DNA from: Palaemon carinicauda
Lineage: Eukaryota; Arthropoda; Malacostraca; Decapoda; Palaemonidae
DNA length: 64,000 nucleotides
Assembly: GCF_036898095.1 (NCBI RefSeq)
Contig: NC_090759.1
Coordinates: 28,625,735-28,689,734 of the forward strand
Direction: 5' to 3'
Shown here: positions 1 to 9,940 of the stretch, piece by piece
How positions within the stretch are numbered: position 1 is the first letter of the stretch
Layout: every line of letters starts with the position of its first letter
Program-made: the position numbers and the translations under genes
Notes under the pieces: model-generated
The model's input: only the letters and a program-made list of their open reading frames with translations
Told to the model about the DNA's origin: nothing
Database searches by the model: none

Positions 1-654
1 ACAGTTACCGATCTAGTTCGTTTCTGTAATATGGCAACGGTGTGAGCTGTCTTGTTGAGGTCTGGGGATTCGGCTGTTGCTGCCTCCCCCCTTGTATTTT
101 CGTCAGGGGCGTGTCTCCTCCTACTGGAAGTACTCCCGTGACGACGGACAGCTCTCCAGTTCATTTTAGAACTCTCAGGAGGCTTGCCTCCTTGGGCGGG
201 TAATTTTCCTTCCGAGGGAAATTTTTCCTGTCCAGGCTTGAGTTTTTTCCTTTTGGGGGGTTCTTCTCTTGCCTTTTTTTCGTGCGACTATGCTCTTGGT
301 GCTGAGCGGTCACACCTGCAGTTTCGCTCAAGGGGCTGGGCAACTGCAGGAGCCCCTCTTTGGAGGATTGCTCCTTTTAGGTCACTGGCTGACCAGTCTC
401 TTCTACGAAGTGTTTCTCTTTTGTTCGCGAGAGAGTACACTCATAGAGACTCCTCTTCGGAGGATTCTTCTGCTGCTGTTGCTGTTGCTGTTGGCCTCCC
501 TCGCCGTAAGGCCCACCGTCCGCCTCGTCGTAAGGGCCTCTCATCTCCCTATAAGGGTGCTAAGAGGCGCCTTTTTGAATCTCCATTTGCAGCCTACAAC
601 TCCTTTTTCTTGATCTTCCGCCTTGATGCAGATGGACAGCAGTCTGATCTCGTC

Positions 655-772
655 TTCCGACGGGCAACGGTCTTCCCGACGGACCACGGTCTTCCAACGG
701 ACATCAGTCTCCCGGCGGACAGGCTACGGTCTTCCGATGGACATCTGTCTCCCGACGGACAACGTTCCCTTT
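655..772 (+). repeat. Degenerate ~18-bp tandem repeat in gag A
   Basis: About six imperfect units of the form CTTCCGACGGACAACGGT, each near 18 bp (6 codons). This gives repeated Arg/Asp/Gly/Ser-type peptide in one frame. Confidence 0.7.
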
Positions 773-1310
773 GGGGCAAAGGGTTGCCTCCCACGGGGGT
801 TCTTCCCTTGCGTGTCAGGGATCCCCTGCGCGACCTTCTGCTGTGTTCTCTCCTGCTCCTGCTCAGTATTAGCGCACAGGCGCTCTCCTGTTCATCATTG
901 CTTCCTGATCGCTAGCGCTCTCCTTTCGCCAGCGCTCTCCTGTTCGTCAGCGCTCTCATGATGATCATCCCTGCTGTTCCTGTTGCTTCCTGTTACGCGC
1001 CCATGTTCGCCCTCGCGATCTAGAACTTTGGTTCAGGTCTGGGTCAAGGACTCTTCTTCTATGCGCAGGCTTCCACGCGTTGCCTTCTGCTCGTCAGCGA
1101 TCATCAGCTCGCCAGCGATCACCTGCTCGCCAGCATTCACCTGCTCGCCAGCGCGCACAGGCGATTTTAGTATCGCCTATTCAACAGCGTTCTACACGTC
1201 AGCGATCACCTGTCTCTCGGCGATCTACGGATCGCCCGCGTGTGTTACAGCCGGCACGCCAACGTTCTCCAACACTTCTGAAGGACCATGGTTCGCCAGC
1301 TACTAGCTCG

Positions 1311-1910
1311 CCATCGCCCTCCTGCGCATGCTGCTCGCCATCGCGCGATCGCCCACCTGCGCATGCTGCTCGCCATCGCGCGATCGCCCACCTGCGGATG
1401 CTGCTCGCCATCGCGCGATCGCCCACCTGCGGATGCTGCTCGCCATCGCGCGATCGCCCACCTGCGGATGCTGCTCGCCATCGCGCGATCGCCCACCTGC
1501 GGATGCTGCTCGCCATCGCGCGATCGCCCACCTGCGGATGCTGCTCGCCATCGCGCGATCGCCCACCTGCGGATGCTGCTCGCCATCGCGCGATCGCCCA
1601 CCTGCGCATGCTGCTCGCCATCGCGCGATCGCCCACCTGCGGATGCTGCTCGCCATCGCGCGATCGCCCACCTGCGGATGCTGCTCGCCATCGCGCGATC
1701 GCCCACCTGCGGATGCTGCTCGCCATCGCGCGACCGCCCACCTGCGCATGCTGCTCGCCATCGCGCGACCGCCCACCTGCGCATGCTGCTCGCCATCGCG
1801 CGACCGCCCTCCTGCGCATGCTGCTCGCCATCGCGTGACCGCTCACCTGCGCATGCTGCTCGCCATGGTGCGACGACTCACCTGCGCATGCTGCTCGCCA
1901 TCGCTCGCCA
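1311..1910 (+). repeat. 35-bp minisatellite, 17 exact-period units
   Basis: The core ATGCTGCTCGCCA recurs at 1328 and then every 35 bp to 1888 (17 occurrences, no indels). Units differ mainly at one position (GCGCATG or GCGGATG) and in GATCGCCC versus GACCGCCC. Left-hand and central units are most uniform; the last five drift. Because 35 is not a multiple of 3, the array encodes a 35-residue super-repeat in each open frame, which explains the cluster of overlapping ORFs on both strands. Most units carry the palindrome GCGATCGC. Confidence 0.95.
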
Positions 1911-2390
1911 ACGCGTCGACATGCCACAACGCGCCATCGCCAACCTGCGCGTTAGCGCTCACCAGCTCACCACCGATCGCCTGTTGATCCATATCGCCAG
2001 CGGTGTTCCTCGCCCACGCGGCAGCGCGTTTCCTTGCCATCGCGCTAACGCTTGCGTTCGCCGCCTCGGACTCGCGCTCATTCACCTGCCCACCCTCGCG
2101 ACCACTCGCCTGCGCGACCGCTTGCCTGCGTTCCCGCGCGATCATTCGCCTGCGCGCCCACACGCCCACGTGCCTGCACGTTTACGCTCATGCTAGTCCG
2201 CGCACATACTCTCCAATGTTCGCCCGCGCGCGAACCAACGGTATTCCATTGTGCGGACGGACAGTGTTCTGTCGCGCGAACCGACGGTGTTCCGTTGCGC
2301 GAACCTACAGTGTTTCTTCGCACGAACGTCGGCTTAATTCTTGCAGTATCCATTGCTCGTCTATGGGTTATCGCTCGCCGACCACCAGCT

Positions 2391-2450
2391 CTCGCCCTTC
2401 CTACCACGCTCGCCCTTCCTACCACGCTCGCCCTTCCTACCACGCTCGCC
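2391..2450 (+). repeat. 18-bp tandem repeat, 3 perfect copies
   Basis: The unit CTCGCCCTTCCTACCACG is repeated perfectly at 2391, 2409 and 2427, followed by a partial unit. It lies in the gag repeat region of copy A. Confidence 0.9.
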
Positions 2451-3499
2451 CTCCTTCTGCGCTCCTTCGCTCACCTTCGTTTGCATTCCTGCGTGACCGC
2501 GCATGGGCGCTTCCACGTTCGCCCACGCGCAAATCTTTGAATTACCATCGCGCGAGCTCCAGGTCGATTGCGACCACGATTCCTATTGGGGTTTTCGCAG
2601 CATGGCCAGCCTGGCGAGTTCTTCTGGAGCGTATTTCCAGAACACGGCCTCACCCCGTAAACGCAGAGCATGGCACTTGCAAGAATAGGAAGAAACTTCA
2701 GGGAGGGCTGAGCAACACTCCTCTTTCCAGAACCTGGGTTAGCCCTTCCCCGTCATTCCCTGGAAGGATTTTTGGCGGGGGGCTTTCCGTTCGAGATTTC
2801 GCCATCCACCAAGGGGTGACTGCTTACCCCTTCCTCTGGGGGCTTACCAGGTCCTTTCCCTCCTCGGTTACGGCCCGAGGTTTGGTTCAAGGAAGCTACA
2901 GGAAGATCATGGGTACTTTCCTCCTCTCGAGCTCAGGCACCTTGGCCTTTCGTCGTTAAGTATCTAACTTGCGGACAAGCTCGATGTTGTACCATCTGGA
3001 CGCGCTGACTGAGGGCTTCCTTCGGGTGTCTCATCTGTGGAGGTCGACGACCTCAGACACCCTTCCATCCTTGAGAAGAGTTTGTTTGTGCCCAAGGACA
3101 GAGACATAGACAGCGGCTGTGCGGAGGAAATCGACTTCCGTTTTCACTCCTCCAAGGCGCTTTCTTCCAGACTCTGCAGTGCTCCAGCGCCCTTTTCTTT
3201 CAACCACGTCGGCCTAAGTTATCGGCTACGACAACTGATGGCACGGGAGGCTACCCCGGGGGGGCATAGTCCTAAAAGGAGTGGCAGAGTTCACGAACTC
3301 TAGGATTGCAGGTTTCTCGCTGGGAGGATGCTTAAGGTTACTCATCCAGATGACAGCTTCCCGATTCCCATTCCCGCACAATCTCTGTGATCAGCCAAGG
3401 ATATCGCGCCTGCCGTCTCTGTCAGCGAATTAAGTGTCTCTGAACCTCTATGCCATAGCGTCGGCAAGAGTTGCCCGGTTGGGCAGAATGATCCATACC

Positions 3500-6240
3500 T
3501 TAGGCGAAGGTCCTCCATAGGATCATCGACGGCTTCACCCCCGGCCTCTTCAGTCGATCCTTTCTTGTAAGGAAGGATCTGAGAGGGGAGTTCCGTAGTC
3601 GACCTCTCAGCCCTGATCAAGTTTGTCAAACAAACTTCGGCCAGCATAGAACAGCAGAATCGATCAGACTGGTAACGAGGCGACAGGACTCCTTAAACCC
3701 TGGATCGGAAGGACGGGTACTTTCAGTTTCCATTCCATCCATCTTCCAGGGAGCTCGTCGAATTCAGCCTAGACTGCAAGTATTCCTGCTTATGATGCAG
3801 TGTGGCTATCCCGCCGTGGCATAGCAGGTTTTTTTCCCCAGAGAACTCTTCCTGCTTTCCTCATGGCCGCTCAGGTGCAGGCTTCCACCTCCTCTGCTTT
3901 TTGGAGGGCTGGTCAACTCCGGTAAGCTCGGGTTTGACCTTCTTCAGCGCCGGGACAAGCTTCCGGATGCTTACCGTGAGTGTGGGTCCATGGTATTTTG
4001 CTTGGAGCCTTCTCTTCTTCTGCCTCAACATCTGGAGTATCTGGCCCTGATATTGAGTCAACGGCCTTACCACGTTGGAAACCCCGCTTCTCGTCCGTCC
4101 AGCGAGGTTAAGCAACGTCGGTTCTGGTCGGTACCTGGATGGGTGACCACCTGGGGACGCCAGATTCTGTTGCCACATCCTCCGAGCCTTCCTTTCAGTT
4201 GACTGTGGCAAGACTGAGGAGAGTCGCAGTACCTGTTCTCAGTCAAGCAGAGCTTTCAGCCCTACCTTGGAATGTTTCCTAGTTCTCCTTTCCTCATTGA
4301 TCCGTCTATAGTCCGAACGGTCGCCTCAGGATAAGTTCCATGTGGGGCGGTCCAAGTTCCGGTGGTTTCAGGCAACGTTTAACCGGACTTCCTGGCCCCT
4401 ATGGGACCAGCGGAACTATTAGACTTGCAATGGGTGTTGACCTATGGAACCTCTTGATGGTAGTGGATATTCTCGTCCTTTCCCCACATTCTTGATGCTG
4501 TTCTCGGACTCGTCAAAGGAAAGGCGGGGGGCCATGTTCCGGTCCAGGCCTATGGTCAAGACCTGAAGGATACCTCTCCATCATTCAGGCAGGCTTAGGG
4601 GCCGTAGTCTGGCCCCTCTACAGATCCTACAGCTCCTGCCGAGTCGCCCCGTGCGCGTCGACTTCATGATTCTGGCGTGTTCTAACCAGCAGGGGACGCA
4701 TTTTCACACCTTCACATCTTGCAGTAGAGATACCGGGATGATTGAGATTCTCTCAATACCACCATCGGCTCTCTCATTCCAGGCAGAGGAATGTTCTCTC
4801 CGACTATCCGAGCAGAGCCTCGTAGAGAGAGTGTACCTGGGGGTCTTTGACCTTGAGTAACCAGCAAGTCCTGGTCTGGGGGACCTGATCGCGACAGCTT
4901 GGAACCTCAAACTTCCGCTGTTCTTCCCCCCAGTCTCAGACCCCGAGACTCTGGCAAGATGCATTCCGGTGATGGTGGGACAACTTCGACGCCTGCGTCT
5001 TCCCTCCTTTTTGTCTGTGGACAATGGGTCTCAACAAGACCAGGTTGTCTTTCAACCTTTCAATGGGAGAGCTCCACTGGGACTATGCGCAGAACGGTTT
5101 CTGGACCCTCTGCTTCCCCTGACGGAACTCCTGGGAGAGCTTCTCCCACGGCGCAGACTACTCAAACAACCACACTGCGACTTCTCTCCCGAACCGGGGC
5201 GTCGCTTCGGCTTCATGCCTGGAGACACTACGCCTCCTCCTCAAGAAGAGACAACCCGCTACAGTCGCGTCATCTGCGATAGTCATCCGCAGGGGTCTTC
5301 CAGGCAAAGTGAAGAGTCTTCGGTGGTTGTTGCCGTGGGAGATGTACCTCTTCCCTTGAGGCCTCTTCTCCAGCAATAACAGTCTTATTGCCTTTCGGCA
5401 GGAGGAAACTCCTTTCCGCTCTCGGCAATGAAGCCTGTCGCTCAGCCTTTCCCTGACCTTCAGGCTTAAAGGAATAACTTTTTCCTGCCCGCTGGATCTT
5501 TCCTCGCTCATGCGAAGCTACGATCGTCCCTGCCCTAGTCGGAGGAAGACCTCCAACTTGGAGCATGGCTCGGACTTTTAGTCCTTTAAGAGATCTTCTC
5601 AAGACCCTTTACGACAGGCCTCAGATTGTATTCCGCCTTGGGTCTCCTGCTCACTCTGGCCACGGCCAGTGTGTAAGCAATCTTCTTGGTCTCGTACGAC
5701 TCCGCCCTTTCTAAGGAAGAGGGGAAGGCAACATTCAGGTTCGCTCCTGAGTTGTTGGCTAGACTCAGAATCTGGGGGTCCCGGCCCTTCGGTCCAATTC
5801 CTTCAAGATTTCGAGTCTCCATTCTGTATCTGATGTCCCAAGACCTTCTCTTTCTTGCCAGTAAAGGAATCGAGAGGTTAGCTTTGGGAACAGCTGCAGT
5901 TTGTCCTCAGTTGCAGCCGATTTGGGAGCACAAGGAGGACACGGGGGAGAGTCACCAGTAGACCTCTTCAGCCCGGACTCAAGGACATTCATCTCGACCT
6001 GTCTCCAGACCCTCCCCCGTCACGTCGCCCTACAGCACGATGTTGGATACATCGCAACGTCCCTCGCCTTCGAGTAATACTACTCTGTGACGCAGGTGCT
6101 ACAAGCTGGAGTCTGGAAGCGTCTAATGACCTTCGCAGCCCGCTTCCTGCAGGGCGTGACCCACAGGAGTCTCGATACGTTTTCTATCGCTCTGTGGTGG
6201 CTACACAACAGCTGGTCTAACCTCAGGCTCCTTTTTGGAC
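3500..6240 (+). pseudogene. DIRS copy A pol remnant: RT, RNase H, methyltransferase-like, YR
   Basis: Fragments align in order with copies B and C. The RT start (about 3540-3650) matches the PGLFSR...LSALNKFVKQT region of B in shifting frames. LLLPQHLEYLALIL (about 4010-4055) equals the LGMIIDTN region of C. A DAF...WWDNFDAC-FPPF segment with one internal stop (about 4957-5015) is the methyltransferase-like domain. The YR C-terminus is at about 6089-6200, with the THRSLDTFSI motif. At the catalytic Tyr position the codon is TTC (FAARFLQGVTHRSL versus HYLQDVTHRSL in copy B). Many stops and frameshifts. Non-functional. Confidence 0.7.
4056..4174 (+). rRNA. 5S rRNA-like sequence inserted in DIRS RT
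   Basis: The 119 nt match the animal 5S rRNA plan from end to end: a 5' stem GTCAACGGCC, CCACGTTG, TTCTCGTCCG, the box A region GTTAAGCAACGTCGG, the box C region TGGATGGGTGACCACCTGGG, and a closing 3' stem TGTTGCC. These are from recall of metazoan 5S; no alignment was run. It differs at several positions from a canonical 5S, so it is probably a pseudogene, although the internal Pol III promoter elements look preserved. It sits precisely between RT codons for ...LALIL (matching LGMII in copy C) and the segment equivalent to CTCCACAAAGCC in copy B, on the same strand as the element. Confidence 0.85.
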
Positions 6241-6699
6241 AGGTAGCAGAAGGTTGAGGGCATTGTTATCAGGTTTTAGTCTGCATGAACGAAAGAAGTA
6301 GGTCTGGCCCTTATTTCTTTCTTCATCATCCCCTCTACAGGGAAGCAGCATCCTGGTCTCTGCATAGCTGACCTCGAACCTCTGCAGGTAAACCATGCTT
6401 CCTTGTGTTCCGAGTATTGAGTCAATACTGTCGCGTCCCCCATACCCTGACGAGGTGGTATTGGGAACGTCCTAACCCAGAGTTCCTTCTGGAACTCCAG
6501 GTCAACTGCCTAGGACGGGTCACACTTCTTCCTTCACACACAAGCTTATGTAGGCCACACGGTTCCTTGCGGAGCAAGGAACTTGTGAGGTGCAGGGACT
6601 CCTTTTCTCGAGTGCGACTCACTCGGATTCTGAGTCCCCGGGTAAAGCCAAAGCCAAAGCCAGTATGGCTGGGGACTTTCCACCCTACCTAATGGTTAA

Positions 6700-7058
6700 G
6701 TCACCCAATGTAAATAGCGTGGTTTGTATTTCGGTTACGGAACAAATGACAAATTCGAAGATAATTTGTATTTTTCCTAACCATACAAACCTTAGCTATT
6801 TACACATATTTGCCCGCCAGCCCTGTCCCCCAAGACAAGTCCTACCTCTAAGTGAAAGTGAGCATTCATCTGTGTGTGAGGGGGGGAGGGGTAGCTAGCT
6901 ACCACTCCCCTACCCCCCCGCTAACTAGCGCGGGGGTAATACACCCTCGTTAAATTCTAATGGCTCGCCATTTCAGCTGCGCTAAAAGGTAAACCCAATG
7001 TAAATAGCTAAGGTTTGTATGGTTAGGAAAAATACAAATTATCTTCGAATTTGTCATT
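6700..7058 (+). repeat. ICR plus right inverted terminal repeat of DIRS copy A
   Basis: Positions 6743-6806 (starting ACAAATGACAAATTCGAAG) are mirrored in reverse complement by about 6995-7058 (ending CGAATTTGTCATTT). Just before this, GGTTTGTATTTCGGTTACGG is the complement of the family-3 left terminus. An ICR complementary to both ends is diagnostic of DIRS-type elements. Confidence 0.85.
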
Positions 7059-7110
7059 TTAATATTTTAACCCATCATATATGACATCATTGTTTATATT
7101 TAACCATTTT

Positions 7111-7303
7111 AACAGAAAATATATGTTTTCCTGAAGGAAATATCGTGATTTAACCGGTTTCACCTTCATTTCATCCGTAATAACATCAACCAATTCGACA
7201 ACTTAAAGTTAGCCGAATTGGTTGATCTGTTTGCTTGCGGTTGAAATGAAGGTCATATTCGGTTAAATCACGTTATTTACTATAGGAAAACATATTTTCT
7301 GTT
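7111..7303. mobile_element. Foldback MITE (~193 bp)
   Basis: Imperfect inverted repeat through most of its length: AACAGAAAATATATGTTTTC pairs with GGAAAACATATTTTCTGTT, GTGATTTAACCG with CGGTTAAATCACG, CCTTCATTTCA with TGAAATGAAGG, and CAACCAATTCG with CGAATTGGTTG. No coding capacity. Superfamily not assigned. Confidence 0.75.
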
Positions 7304-7433
7304 CGAAATCACACCCTGTAATACAATACAAATTTACCAAATATGCCTCGAGAACCATTCTGTTATCCAATTGTACTGAGAAAACAAGTACTCACAAAAG
7401 TGAAAATGCATTGACAATTATCGAAAATGTTTA

Positions 7434-7550
7434 CAGTGATACCTCGGTAGTCGAACGACTCTATACTCGAACAATTCGGAGTTCGACCAAAATTTTCGAG
7501 AAATTTTTGCTGCGGTGCTCGACCAAAAATTCGGTACTCGACCAGCCGAA
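7434..7550 (+). repeat. Left TIR and subterminal TCGA-motif array of Tigger element
   Basis: After the 16-bp TIR, short motifs GTCGAACG, CTCGAACAA, GTTCGACC and CTCGACC (twice) recur over 100 bp. They are mirrored near the right end (9805-9922), so they are candidate transposase-binding sites. Confidence 0.7.
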
Positions 7551-7715
7551 CACGTGACGACCGCATGGGCTTTGTGATGATCGCGCCATCTCGGCCACTC
7601 TCGCTTGTTCGGGAAGCATCAGTTCTCTCGAGAGCGTCACTCAGACAACGCGCGATCAGCATTCGTTGTGATTTAGTGATTTTCAGTGCTTTTAATTGCT
7701 TTTTTAGCTTTCATA

Positions 7716-9593
7716 ATGAGTCCCAAGAAAGTAATGAGTGTTAAGGGGAAGGAGAAGAGGAAAACAGTGCGAACAACGATCGAGTTGAAGAAGGAAATTA
7801 TAGCGAAATATGAGAATGGTGTACGAGTGTCCGATTTAGCGGTAGAATACGGAATGGCGAAGTCGACCATTTCTACGTTTTTAAAGCATAAAGAAATGAT
7901 TAAGAAGGCGAATGTTGCAACGGGAGTTACGGCGGTAACTAAGCAAAGGCCACAAGTGATTGAGGAGATGGAAAAGTTGCTTTTAATATTTATTAAAGAA
8001 AAACAGTTGGCCGGGGAAAGTGTTAGTGAAGCGTTCATTTGTGAAAAAGCGTTGCATATCTATGAAGAATTAGTGAAGAAAAGTCCGAGTACCAGTGAAA
8101 GTGATTCATTTACATTTAAAGCGAGCAGGGGTTGGTTTGAAAAGTTTCGTAATAGAACAGGTATTCATCGTGTTACTAGGCATGGGGAGGCAGCTAGTTC
8201 GGATCAAATTGCAGCCGATAAATACGTGGGGGAATTCGATCGGTACATAAATGAACAAAATTTGATCGCACAACAAGTCTTTAATTGTGATGAGACTGGG
8301 TTATTTTGGAAGAAAATGCCAGCCAATACGTACATTACCAAGGACGAGACGAAGATGCCAGGTCACAAGCCAATGAAAGATAGGCTAACATTGTTGCTGT
8401 GTGCAAATGCAAGTGGCGATTGCAAGATCAAACCCTTGTTAGTGTACCACTCGGACAACCCCCGGGTGTTCAAACGAAATAATATTTGTAAAAGTGCACT
8501 ACCAGTTATGTGGCGCTCGAACACTAAATCTTGGGTCACAAGACAATTCTTTACTGAGTGGATAAACGAAGTGTTTGCCCCCCAGGTTAAGGCTTACCTC
8601 ATTGAAAAGAGCTTGCCAATGAAATGTCTTCTGGTTATGGACAATGCTCCTGCACATCCTCCAGGTCTCGAGGATGACTTGAAAGAAGAATACAGCTTTA
8701 TCAAAATCAAATTCTTGCCCCCCAATACTACTCCCATACTCCAGCCCATGGACCAACAGGTCATTTCAAACTTCAAAAAACTCTATACCAAGGCCCTTTT
8801 CAGAAAGTGTTTTGAAGTGACCAGTGACACGAAGTTGACCCTAAAGGAATTCTGGAAGGAACACTTCAGCATCCTCAACTCTGTTAACATGATTGACCAA
8901 GCTTGGCGAGGTGTGACCTATAGGACATTGAACTCTGCCTGGCGTAAGCTGTGGCCATCATGTGTCACAGAGAGGGAGTTTGAAGGTTTCCAACCAGAGG
9001 CGGGTCCAAGCACTGCTACCCCTGTAATTTCTGATGACACTGATGTCGTTGAGGAAATTGTTGTCATGGGCAGGAGTTTGGGGCTTGAGGTCGACAAGGA
9101 TGATATTGATGAGCTTGTAGAAAGCCATTCTACCGAGTTGACTGTGGAGGAATTGTTGCACCTGCAACAACAACAGCAGCAGGATCTGATTGTGGAGCAG
9201 GAATCTTCAGAAGAGGATGAGGTAAGGGAGGATGTTCCAAGTTCTCTCATCAATGAAATTTGTTCCAAGTGGGCAGATGTGCAGGCTTTTGCTGAAAAAT
9301 ACCACCCAGAAATTGCAGTAGCAAACCGGGCAGTGCATATGTTTAATGATAGTGTCATGTATCATTTTCGAAGAATACTGCAGAGGAGGAAGAAACAATT
9401 AACAATAGACCAGTTTTTCACAAAAGAAAAGAAAGCTGCTACATCAAAGCCTGTTTCTCCTCCAAAGAAGAGACAAAGAAGAGAAGAAACCCCTGAAATA
9501 GATCTGCCCACCCTTTCATTGGAGAGAGAAACAACTCCTGAAGGAGAACTACCCCGCCACATCATGGAAGGGGACTCTCCTTCCAAGCAGTAA
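7716..9593 (+). CDS. Tigger/pogo-family transposase (TIGD1-like), intact
   Basis: A 625-residue DDE transposase counted from the ATG at 7716. The frame is open upstream to a GTG at 7686, but the first ATG (MSPKKVMSV) is the natural start. An N-terminal pipsqueak/CENP-B-type helix-turn-helix (about residues 20-60, VRVSDLAVEYGMAKSTIS) is followed by a CENPB/Tc5-type DNA-binding domain (about 75-160). The DDE_1 catalytic domain has FNCDETGLFW (Asp192), LLVMDNAPAH (Asp309) and PMDQ (Asp346), with 36 residues between the second and third Asp. The C-terminal part has an acidic/Gln-rich segment, a PCNA-interaction-type motif QLTIDQFF (from residue 561) and a basic KKRQRR stretch that may be a nuclear signal. 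No frameshifts. The element is bounded by matching TIRs, so the gene is probably functional or only recently silent. Confidence 0.95.
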   Translation: MSPKKVMSVKGKEKRKTVRTTIELKKEIIAKYENGVRVSDLAVEYGMAKSTISTFLKHKEMIKKANVATGVTAVTKQRPQVIEEMEKLLLIFIKEKQLAGESVSEAFICEKALHIYEELVKKSPSTSESDSFTFKASRGWFEKFRNRTGIHRVTRHGEAASSDQIAADKYVGEFDRYINEQNLIAQQVFNCDETGLFWKKMPANTYITKDETKMPGHKPMKDRLTLLLCANASGDCKIKPLLVYHSDNPRVFKRNNICKSALPVMWRSNTKSWVTRQFFTEWINEVFAPQVKAYLIEKSLPMKCLLVMDNAPAHPPGLEDDLKEEYSFIKIKFLPPNTTPILQPMDQQVISNFKKLYTKALFRKCFEVTSDTKLTLKEFWKEHFSILNSVNMIDQAWRGVTYRTLNSAWRKLWPSCVTEREFEGFQPEAGPSTATPVISDDTDVVEEIVVMGRSLGLEVDKDDIDELVESHSTELTVEELLHLQQQQQQDLIVEQESSEEDEVREDVPSSLINEICSKWADVQAFAEKYHPEIAVANRAVHMFNDSVMYHFRRILQRRKKQLTIDQFFTKEKKAATSKPVSPPKKRQRREETPEIDLPTLSLERETTPEGELPRHIMEGDSPSKQ

Positions 9594-9804
9594 CCTCCCC
9601 CTTCCATCCTCTCCACATCCATCCCTGTATGCCATCGAACCGCTGCTCAAAGGTATGTTCACTACAGTACAGAAAATGGTTTAAAATTGTTTTATTTTAG
9701 TACAGTAAATGGTTTAAAATTGTTTTATAGGATTTTCTGACCAATTTCATACACATTTAGATAATTATTGTTGTTTAGGTACACGTTTTATTAATATTTT
9801 GGGC

Positions 9805-9938
9805 CTGTTCGAGTGCTTGGGAACGGAATAGAATATATACCATTATTTCTTATGGGGAAAAAAAATTCGGTACTCGAACAAATCGGAGGTCGAACACGGA
9901 TCTCGAACGGATTATGGTCGAGTACCGAGGTATCACTG
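9805..9938 (-). repeat. Right TIR and subterminal TCGA-motif array of Tigger element
   Basis: Reverse-complement TIR at 9923-9938. It is preceded by GTTCGAG, ACTCGAAC, GTCGAACAC, CTCGAACGG and GTCGAG, matching the left subterminal array. Confidence 0.7.
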
Positions 9939-9940
9939 TA

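Larger units (their letters stand above)
184..2500 (+). pseudogene. gag remnant of DIRS copy A with repetitive Ser/Pro/Arg region
   Basis: Several overlapping plus-strand frames encode low-complexity peptide rich in Ser, Pro, Arg, Ala and His, including repeats of the type SPARQR (about 1080-1180). The position upstream of RT and the similarity in style to the gag regions of copies B and C (acidic/Ser-rich, then SP-rich repeats) suggest the middle of gag. The Cys-rich N-terminus seen in copies B and C is not visible here and probably lies upstream of the window. No single frame is continuous. The minisatellite at 1311-1910 keeps several frames open on both strands, so the long ORFs here are repeat artefacts rather than evidence of coding. 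Confidence 0.5.
1..7058 (+). mobile_element. DIRS-like retrotransposon copy A (family 3), decayed, left end outside window
   Basis: The order of recognisable parts is gag-like Ser/Arg/Pro repeats (184-2500), RT, RNase H, methyltransferase-like and YR remnants (about 3500-6240), 3' UTR, then an ICR and inverted right terminus. The right end (6990-7058) is the reverse complement of 6743-6806. The ICR also contains the complement of the left-end sequence seen intact at 28231 and 40189 (TTCCGTAAC...). Numerous frameshifts and stops make this copy non-functional. A 5S rRNA-like insertion splits the RT. Family membership is supported by shared pol peptides and shared termini with copies B and C. 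Confidence 0.8.
7434..9938 (+). mobile_element. Tigger/pogo DNA transposon, apparently complete
   Basis: Terminal inverted repeats CAGTGATACCTCGGTA (7434-7449) and its reverse complement (9923-9938) are flanked by TA on both sides (7432-7433, 9939-9940), the pogo/Tigger target duplication. One long intact transposase ORF lies inside. Near-perfect TIRs and an undamaged ORF indicate a young insertion. It lies between DIRS copy A with its adjacent MITE and the nested DIRS block. Confidence 0.95.

Noticed and set aside
1311..1910. CRISPR-like array
   Set aside because: Units are directly tandem without variable spacers, in a eukaryotic transposon.
1080..2196. Long ORFs of up to 302 aa on both strands
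   Set aside because: They come from the 35-bp minisatellite, which happens to lack stops in several frames. No independent protein signal.
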